NCBI GenBank assembly: GCA_018714405.1 | Contig: DVNM01000007.1 | Span: 1-29,432 of the forward strand | Direction: 5' to 3' | Origin: Scybalenecus merdavium | GTDB taxonomy: Bacteria > Bacillota > Clostridia > Oscillospirales > Acutalibacteraceae | Length of the DNA stretch: 29,432 bases | Shown: positions 23,265 to 29,432 of the stretch, piece after piece | Numbering within the stretch: the first letter of the stretch is position 1 | Layout of the letters: each line of letters starts with the position of its first letter | Notes under the pieces: generated by a model | Databases searched by the model: none | Told to the model about the DNA's origin: nothing | The model's input: the letters and a program-made list of their open reading frames with translations, nothing else | Position numbers and translations under genes: made by a program

Positions 23265-24299
23265 ATGTTTTTTAGAAAAAAGCTTCCCCCATACCCTTTC
23301 AAGCAATACCCTGTTATGCAGCAGCCCTCTTTAGAACCAAACGAGGGTCAGCAGGCGCAGATGGACCGGCGTTTCGGCATGTTTATACACTTTGGCATCA
23401 ACACTTTCAACAACACCGAGTGGTCAGACGGCAAACTGCCGATAGACAGCTACCGCCCGGCGGCCGTCGATGCAGACAGCTGGGTAAAGACCGCTTACGC
23501 CGCAGGTATGAATTATGTGATTTTGATCACCAAACACCACGACGGTTTTTGCCTGTGGGACACGCACACAACAACATATTCGGTAAACTACTCGCCCAAC
23601 CAAACGGACGTGGTAAAAGCCGTAGCCGAAGCCTGCCAAAAATACGACGTAAAGCTGGGGCTGTATTATTCGCTGTGGGACCGCCACGAAAAATGCTATA
23701 AAAACGACGAGGCTTATGTGCAGTATATGGAAAAGCAGCTGCGTGAACTGATGGACGGCCGCTACGGCGAGGTGGTGGAGCTTTGGCTGGACGGCGCATG
23801 GGACAAATCCTGCCGCGCGTGGCAGCTGGACCGGCTGTACAGCCTTGTGAAAACCATGCAGCCCATGTGCCAGATCGGCGTGAACCACACCGTGGGAAAA
23901 TACAGCGAAAGAAAAGGAATGCCCAAAAAACGGTACGAGCCAAAAAATTACCGCGACCGCGATCCGCTGCGCATGTTTCCCTCCGACTTCCGGCTGTGGG
24001 ACCCAAACATGTGCCGGGAGGATGACCCCAAGATCTATACATTCGGCGGCAAAGAATACTACCTGCCTTTTGAGCAGACCATCTGTTCGCGCAAGGAATT
24101 CAGCTGGTTTTATTCCGATACATACGAAGGCAAGCCGCTGATGGACGCACAAGAAATCATTAAAAACTACCGCATTCTGGAAAAAAACGGCAATGTTATG
24201 GTCATTAACCTGCCGCCTGACAAAAACGGCGAACTGGTTGAAGGCGACGTAAAAAACCTGATGTATGTTGCTGAAAAGCTTGGCATTCGCAGGGAATAA
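23265..24299 (+). CDS. Alpha-L-fucosidase family protein (GH29), second copy, short form
   Basis: A 344-residue GH29 barrel. MDRRFGMFIHFGINTF, VILITKHHDGFCLWD, LGLYYSLWDRH and the nucleophile position D176 (VVELWLDGAWD) are clear. ICSRKEFSWFYSD and VMVINLPPDKNGEL match the late barrel strands of GH29 members close to plant-type fucosidases. It ends right after the barrel, without the C-terminal beta-sandwich found in ~450-residue relatives. It is not a close duplicate of the upstream GH29 protein; the two share only family motifs, which suggests different linkages or substrates. A TTTTAGGAG ribosome binding site lies 8 bases before ATG 23265. No signal peptide is present. It is probably in one transcript with the first GH29 gene and ends at a terminator 98 bases downstream. 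Confidence 0.9.
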   Translation: MFFRKKLPPYPFKQYPVMQQPSLEPNEGQQAQMDRRFGMFIHFGINTFNNTEWSDGKLPIDSYRPAAVDADSWVKTAYAAGMNYVILITKHHDGFCLWDTHTTTYSVNYSPNQTDVVKAVAEACQKYDVKLGLYYSLWDRHEKCYKNDEAYVQYMEKQLRELMDGRYGEVVELWLDGAWDKSCRAWQLDRLYSLVKTMQPMCQIGVNHTVGKYSERKGMPKKRYEPKNYRDRDPLRMFPSDFRLWDPNMCREDDPKIYTFGGKEYYLPFEQTICSRKEFSWFYSDTYEGKPLMDAQEIIKNYRILEKNGNVMVINLPPDKNGELVEGDVKNLMYVAEKLGIRRE

Positions 24300-24397
24300 T
24301 TATAAACACAAAATCCACATCTTACCCATCAAGACACCGGCATGGGGGACTGCCCGCCTGTTGCGGCATTGCCACCGATCGCAAAAACTTAAAAAAC

Positions 24398-24423
24398 AAA
24401 AGCGGCGCCGCAGCGCCGCTTTT
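24398..24423. terminator. Bidirectional intrinsic terminator between GH29 and the HHH gene
   Basis: An 11-bp perfect stem (AAAAGCGGCGC at 24398-24408, GCGCCGCTTTT at 24413-24423) with a CGCA tetraloop. T-runs occur on both strands, so it can end transcripts from the fucosidase side (plus) and the Cdd1-like gene (minus). Confidence 0.9.
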
Positions 24424-24445
24424 TATAATAACTATTTCCTGCTTA

Positions 24446-24736
24446 TCAGACAACCGCTTGCCCGGAACGCACCTTTTGCGGATAAACATGGTCTTTCCAG
24501 TACCACCAATCCAGCTTTTCCCGGTCATGTGTTTCATGCTCGGCAAAATAAACCGCGCCGCGGTATACATAAAGCACACAAAGGTCGAGCTGGCTGTTCT
24601 CCTGCAGACAGGAGGCCATGTACAGTTCCTGCGGATCGCGGCCGATCAGATCCTCCACCGCATGGATGCCGATTCGGTTCAAATGCTGTTTCATATTTTT
24701 ACCCACGCCGGGTACCTTTGTTAAATCACCTTTCAC
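24446..24736 (-). CDS. Helix-hairpin-helix protein of the Cdd1 ('pathogenicity locus') type
   Basis: A 96-residue protein. The first 40 residues form a helix-hairpin-helix unit, KVPGVGKNMKQHLNRIGIHA then VEDLIGRDPQELY, a non-specific DNA- or RNA-binding fold. The second half (LDLCVLYVYRGAVYFAEHE, KLDWWYWKDH) matches the Cdd1 family, named from a Clostridioides difficile pathogenicity-locus neighbour; the name does not imply virulence. Biochemical function is unknown. The start is GTG at 24734-24736, with AAAGGGG upstream. The gene stands alone, with its own likely promoter at 24873-24902 and a leader of about 130 bases, and ends at the bidirectional terminator. Confidence 0.85.
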   Translation of the reverse strand: MKGDLTKVPGVGKNMKQHLNRIGIHAVEDLIGRDPQELYMASCLQENSQLDLCVLYVYRGAVYFAEHETHDREKLDWWYWKDHVYPQKVRSGQAVV

Positions 24737-24872
24737 TTTATGCCCCTTTCCTAATCATCAAAATACATTTTTTACCGGCTGAAAGTGCGCACCTCCTCCC
24801 TGCGGCGCTGCCGCAGCAGTCAGCCGGGCACATCGCACAGCCTACCTATTTTTATGCCGTCCTTCCATCTAA
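24737..24872 (-). other. Leader of the Cdd1-like gene with hairpin and unused Shine-Dalgarno-like site
   Basis: On the minus strand the leader contains a 7-bp CTGCGGC/GCCGCAG hairpin (24800-24816), directly followed by a near-perfect GGGAGGAGGTG at about 24790-24800. No ATG, GTG or TTG follows at usable spacing. The real gene start is more than 50 bases downstream, with its own AAAGGGG site. No known riboswitch was recognised. Confidence 0.4.
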
Positions 24873-24902
24873 ACTATATCACACTGCGTGGCGCAAAAGC
24901 AA
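24873..24902 (-). promoter_or_regulatory. Putative sigma-A promoter of the Cdd1-like gene
   Basis: On the minus strand TTGCTT (24897-24902), 18 bases, TATAGT (24873-24878). It is the only reasonable promoter in the 244-base gap between the ABC permease terminator and the Cdd1-like gene. Confidence 0.5.
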
Positions 24903-24936
24903 CGCGAACGCAAAAAAGATACAAAAAAGACACAAA

Positions 24937-24969
24937 AAATACACCCTCTGTTTTTCAGAGGGTGTATTT
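24937..24969 (-). terminator. Intrinsic terminator of the sugar ABC transporter operon
   Basis: A perfect 14-bp stem (24937-24950 with 24956-24969, core ACACCCTCTG/CAGAGGGTGT) and a 5-nt loop, followed on the minus strand by a T-rich tract. It lies 11 bases after the permease stop. Confidence 0.92.
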
Positions 24970-24980
24970 CGTTAGAACGA

Positions 24981-26033
24981 TTATTCTTTCGTATTTCCCG
25001 CTTTATTGACATGCGCAAGGCGTCTGGAATTGATAAAGGCCTTGATCTGCGGGCCTGCCACCTGAATCAGGATGACGATGATAAGAATCGTGCCCTTGAT
25101 CGTGTCGTTGATCAGCGAATCCATCTTCAGCGCAACGATGATTTTGTCAATAACGGTGTATGACATTGCGCCGAACAAAATGCCGATCACGCGGCCCTTG
25201 CCGCCCGACATGCTGATGCCGCCCAAAACGACTGCCGCAATGGCGTACATTTCATAGCTGTTGCCCGTTGTAGCCGGGTCGGAAGAAGCGTTCATACCGA
25301 TCCACAAAAACGCCGCCATACCAACCAGAATACCGGTAAGTACAAACACGCTTGTCTGGATCATGCTGACGTTGATGCCGGCCATGTGCGCAGCCTTTTC
25401 ATTGCTGCCGACAGCGTAAATCTTTTTGCCGTACTTTGTATTATTGGCGACAAAAACGAAAAGTGCTGTAAATACGATCAGCAGGATGCCGACGATCGGG
25501 ATCGTGGCCAGCGTGCCGTTGCCGAAGCTGTAAAACGAACTGTAAGCGTCTATGGAAGAATCCATCCGGTAGACTGAGCTGCCGCCGCCGATCAGATCTT
25601 TCGGCACGCGCTGGCACACATACTGTGCCAGTGACCGGAAAATCAGCATTGTCGCCAAAGTAACGATGAATGACGGCATTTTCGCAACACCGACCAGAAC
25701 ACCATTGAGCAGCCCCAGAACCGCGCCGAACAAAATGGCAAACAGCAGCGTTACAAGTATGTTGCCGGTCGCATTGAACACCATAACGGAAAAACCGCTG
25801 ACCAGCGCCAGCATGGAACCGACGGAAAGGTCGATCGCACCGGTCAGACAGACAAGCCCCATGCCGATGCCGATCACGCCGATCACAGCCGAGTGGCGAA
25901 GTACGTTCATCATGCCGCTCCAGGTCAGGCCGTTGCTGGTGATGACGTAAATGATAAAAATAACAAAAAATACAAGAATAAAACTGTACTGGGAAATACC
26001 TTTGGTAATTTTACTGCCTTTTAATTTTCCCAT
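24981..26033 (-). CDS. Sugar ABC transporter permease (RbsC/MglC-like, CUT2)
   Basis: A 350-residue integral membrane protein of the BPD_transp_2 family, forming the homodimeric channel of a ribose/galactose-type importer. It has about 8-10 hydrophobic spans. The family-typical ID-L-S-V-G-S segment is in GLVCLTGAIDLSVGSMLAL, followed by GLLNGVLVGVAKMPSFIVTLATM and VVLGGISMSGGKGRV. The C-terminus is basic. The start lies 1 base past the ATPase stop (TGAAATG), with its GGGGAGG site inside the end of the ATPase gene, so the two are tightly coupled. It is the last gene of the operon. Substrate is not readable from the permease. Confidence 0.94.
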   Translation of the reverse strand: MGKLKGSKITKGISQYSFILVFFVIFIIYVITSNGLTWSGMMNVLRHSAVIGVIGIGMGLVCLTGAIDLSVGSMLALVSGFSVMVFNATGNILVTLLFAILFGAVLGLLNGVLVGVAKMPSFIVTLATMLIFRSLAQYVCQRVPKDLIGGGSSVYRMDSSIDAYSSFYSFGNGTLATIPIVGILLIVFTALFVFVANNTKYGKKIYAVGSNEKAAHMAGINVSMIQTSVFVLTGILVGMAAFLWIGMNASSDPATTGNSYEMYAIAAVVLGGISMSGGKGRVIGILFGAMSYTVIDKIIVALKMDSLINDTIKGTILIIVILIQVAGPQIKAFINSRRLAHVNKAGNTKE

Positions 26034-26034
26034 T

Positions 26035-27534
<1,500 letters not shown>

Positions 27535-27561
27535 GCTGACCGCTCCTTTGAATAAATCACC

Positions 27562-27590
27562 CTGCCGCAGGCAAGCGATGCCTGCGGCAG
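27562..27590 (-). other. Stable intercistronic hairpin between the binding-protein and ATPase genes
   Basis: A perfect 12-bp stem CTGCCGCAGGCA/TGCCTGCGGCAG with a 5-nt loop sits between the binding-protein stop and the ATPase ribosome binding site. No T-run follows in the operon direction, so it is not a strong terminator. Such hairpins after binding-protein genes commonly protect the upstream mRNA and keep binding protein in excess over the membrane parts; this is the likely role here. Confidence 0.7.
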
Positions 27591-27619
27591 ATGGATAAAA
27601 TTTGTTTGCTTCGTCTGAA

Positions 27620-28708
27620 TCAAGTGAAGGACTGATAGTTGGCAACGTTTTCAGGCGTTACGTTCTCGCAGGCGATCACATGATCCTGGGTAACCTCTTT
27701 GCCGTCCAGATGATCGACCATATCCTGAATAGCCGTCTGGATCATAGAGGGGCTGTAGGTAACCGACATAACGCCGCCGATCTGACCTGCAATCTCCTGA
27801 TAGCTGTTGCCGCGCAGAACTTCATAATACTCGTCCAGGCCGCCGCAGCCGGTGATAAACGGTTTGGTCTCATAAATGGCCTGTTTGGTGGAATCGGCAA
27901 TACCGCCGCCGTTCAAAGCCTCCAGAATGCCCATAGCAAGCTCGTCGTCTTCCGCATAGAACCATTTGATCTCGGCGTTGGACGGATCGCCCATAAGGGT
28001 TTCATAAGACGTCTTCGTGTCGGAACGGCTCCAGTTCATAGCGCCGGAGAAAGTGATGGCACTGTCGATCTGTTCCTGGGTCCACTGCTTGTCAGCCGCA
28101 ATGGTTGCGCCGTTGAATTCTTTTTCACCAAGCAGGTACTGCGTAAAGCCCTCGTCACGCAGCGTGGTTACCGAAGAAGTATCGCCCTGATACACATATA
28201 CTCTGTCACCGGGCTGCATGCCGTTTTCTACAAAGTAAGCGGCTGCGCCGGCGCCAATGCCGGAGTTGTCGCCCTTAACGTTGGAAACAGCCGTGGAAGA
28301 AACCGCATCGATGATTCTGTCAAACGCAACGTACGGAATGTTATTGTCCACCAGCTGCTGGATCGCAGACTGCACGGTGTCATCCATCGGCTGAATAACG
28401 ACCGCAATATTCTTTTCATTCTTCGCCACAATGTCTTCGACCTGCGTGATCTGGTCAGCTGCATCGGTAGCCGTAATGACTTCTGCGGAGTATTTGCCCG
28501 CGTCATTGATCTCCTGCGCCTTTTCCTTTGCAAACTTTGCAACAGAACCGGTCCAGCCGTGGTCTTCTGAGGCCGTCAGCACATAAATGTGCGTCTTTTC
28601 GCCGGAAGCACTGCCGCCCGTGTCATCGCCGCCGCTTGAGCAGGCTGCGAACGTGGCCGCCACAAGGACTACTGCCAGAAGTATGGCCAGTATTTTTTTA
28701 AATTTCAT
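27620..28708 (-). CDS. Sugar ABC transporter substrate-binding lipoprotein (RbsB-like)
   Basis: A 362-residue lipoprotein of the periplasmic-binding-protein-like type I family (Peripla_BP_4). Signal peptide MKFKKILAILLAVVLVAAT, lipobox FAAC with C23, then a Gly/Ser/Asp linker. The mature part starts with HIYVLTASEDHGWTGSVAKF. It contains NIAVVIQPMDDT, NIPYVAFDRI (the family's 'P-V-V-x-x-D-R' strand), a GAGAAAYFVENG helix and WFYAEDDELAMGILEAL, the ligand-binding and hinge segments. The ligand is probably a monosaccharide. Given the neighbouring isomerase it could be a pentose, an uncommon hexose or a polyol; I cannot decide. GAGGGATTTTC precedes ATG 28706-28708. It lies 42 bases downstream of the isomerase-like gene. 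Confidence 0.94.
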   Translation of the reverse strand: MKFKKILAILLAVVLVAATFAACSSGGDDTGGSASGEKTHIYVLTASEDHGWTGSVAKFAKEKAQEINDAGKYSAEVITATDAADQITQVEDIVAKNEKNIAVVIQPMDDTVQSAIQQLVDNNIPYVAFDRIIDAVSSTAVSNVKGDNSGIGAGAAAYFVENGMQPGDRVYVYQGDTSSVTTLRDEGFTQYLLGEKEFNGATIAADKQWTQEQIDSAITFSGAMNWSRSDTKTSYETLMGDPSNAEIKWFYAEDDELAMGILEALNGGGIADSTKQAIYETKPFITGCGGLDEYYEVLRGNSYQEIAGQIGGVMSVTYSPSMIQTAIQDMVDHLDGKEVTQDHVIACENVTPENVANYQSFT

Positions 28709-28750
28709 GAAAATCCCTCCATAAATTATTTTTTCGGCTTGCGCCGTATT

Positions 28751-29432
28751 TTAAATAACGAACTGGCGCATATAATCGCGCGCAAGGTGGATCGAGTCAA
28801 TGATCCGCTCTTTACTGGACTCAAAGGCTTTGTCCTCGATTTCCAGCACGGCAGCACCTTCGTAACCGATGTCGGTCAGGGCGCTGACGAATTTCCCCCA
28901 GTTGACATCGCCAAGGCTCGGAATTTTGGGGCTCATATAATCGAGCGGGTACGCCATCGTTCCGCAGGCCTTCAGCTTCTCCGGGTACAGCTTGATGTCT
29001 TTAAAATGCACATGAAAGATCCTGTCTTTAAATTCATAGACCGGGCCGATGTAATCCAGCATCTGCCACACACAGTGCGACGGGTCGAAATTGATGCCAA
29101 GCGCTTCGCTGTCGACCACATCGAACACCTTTTTCCAAAGCACGGGCGACGTCATGAGGTTCTGCCCGCCGGGCCACTGGTCTGCACCGAAAAGCATAGG
29201 ACAGTTTTCGATGGCAACGCGCACATGCTTTTCTTCCGCATGGCGCATGATCGGCGGCCAGACTTCGGAAACGATCTTCAGGTTTTCCTCCACTGTTTTC
29301 GACTGGTCGCGGCCAATGAATGTGGTGACCATGTTGACGCCCAGCGCCGCAGAAAGATCGATCAGCTTCATAATGTGTGCGATTGCCGCCGCGCGCTTTT
29401 CCAGATCCGGGTCCAGCGTGTTGGGATAATAG
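28751..29432 (-). CDS. Sugar phosphate isomerase/epimerase family TIM barrel (partial, N-terminus beyond window)
   Basis: About 227 C-terminal residues of an AP-endonuclease-2-like barrel run off the right edge. Metal-ligand motifs are visible: VAIENCP (glutamate), GINFDPSHCVWQ (aspartate, histidine), FHVHFKD (histidine) and VLEIEDKAF (glutamate). This is the pattern of xylose-isomerase-like TIM-barrel enzymes, including tagatose/psicose 3-epimerases, IolE/IolI and hydroxypyruvate isomerase. The exact reaction is not readable. It is the most upstream gene seen of the transporter operon, which suggests the enzyme acts on the imported compound or its first product. The first complete methionine inside the window (29371) is internal: the frame stays open upstream (PNTLDPDLEKRAAAIAH), so the true start lies outside. 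Confidence 0.88.
   Translation of the reverse strand, partial: YYPNTLDPDLEKRAAAIAHIMKLIDLSAALGVNMVTTFIGRDQSKTVEENLKIVSEVWPPIMRHAEEKHVRVAIENCPMLFGADQWPGGQNLMTSPVLWKKVFDVVDSEALGINFDPSHCVWQMLDYIGPVYEFKDRIFHVHFKDIKLYPEKLKACGTMAYPLDYMSPKIPSLGDVNWGKFVSALTDIGYEGAAVLEIEDKAFESSKERIIDSIHLARDYMRQFVI

Noticed and set aside
27535..27645. N-terminal extension of the sugar ABC ATPase
   Set aside because: It would translate through the 12-bp intercistronic hairpin; the family start MSLLEMKNI has its own AAAGGAG site.

Overview
The window reads as chromosomal DNA from a fermentative, Gram-positive, low-to-moderate-GC bacterium of the Clostridia (Bacillota), probably a gut commensal. The main grounds are Firmicutes-type housekeeping genes (RNase M5, TmcAL/YlbM, YdbC-type PC4 protein, ComEC/Rec2 beside holA, a FemX-type ligase), GGAGG-type ribosome binding sites, GTG/TTG starts and fermentation genes (L-lactate dehydrogenase, acetate kinase). 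Genus cannot be settled by eye. No rRNA, tRNA, CRISPR array, IS element, prophage or plasmid function was seen.

Layout, left to right. (1) 1-851: an L-lactate dehydrogenase gene cut by the left edge. (2) 936-5385, minus strand: alaS, a HIT protein, a phosphoribosyltransferase and a lipoprotein, closely packed and ending in an intrinsic terminator. (3) 5438-6940, minus: ackA then ydbC, with a terminator. (4) 7082-8992, plus: tmcAL followed by an AT-richer pair, a GNAT acetyltransferase and a cytidine-deaminase-like protein. (5) 9120-16022, minus: a large GH2 beta-galactosidase, then comEC, holA and rnmV with tiny gaps or overlaps. (6) 16194-19648, plus: a FemX-like ligase overlapping a divergent alanine racemase, then a DUF2130 coiled-coil protein with a PD-(D/E)XK-like motif. 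(7) 19734-21418: an unknown membrane protein (minus) and an acidic lipoprotein (plus) with a strong promoter. (8) 21664-24299, plus: two different GH29 alpha-L-fucosidase-family genes separated by what looks like a decayed gene remnant. (9) 24446-24736, minus: a small helix-hairpin-helix (Cdd1-type) protein. (10) 24981-29432, minus: a ribose/galactose-type sugar ABC transporter (permease, fused ATPase, binding lipoprotein) preceded by a sugar-phosphate isomerase/epimerase-family gene cut by the right edge.

Together the genes describe glycan use and mixed-acid fermentation. Beta-galactosidase and two fucosidase-family enzymes, all without visible signal peptides, would release monosaccharides inside the cell. 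A CUT2-type transporter and a TIM-barrel isomerase handle a further sugar. Lactate dehydrogenase and acetate kinase dispose of the pyruvate and acetyl phosphate. The rest is housekeeping (translation, replication, RNA processing, wall synthesis, competence). The points that most deserve follow-up are the ComEC C-terminal domain that has lost its metal-binding motif, the translationally coupled FemX/atypical racemase pair, the DUF2130 putative nuclease, the gene remnant between the fucosidases, and the AT-rich GNAT/deaminase pair.
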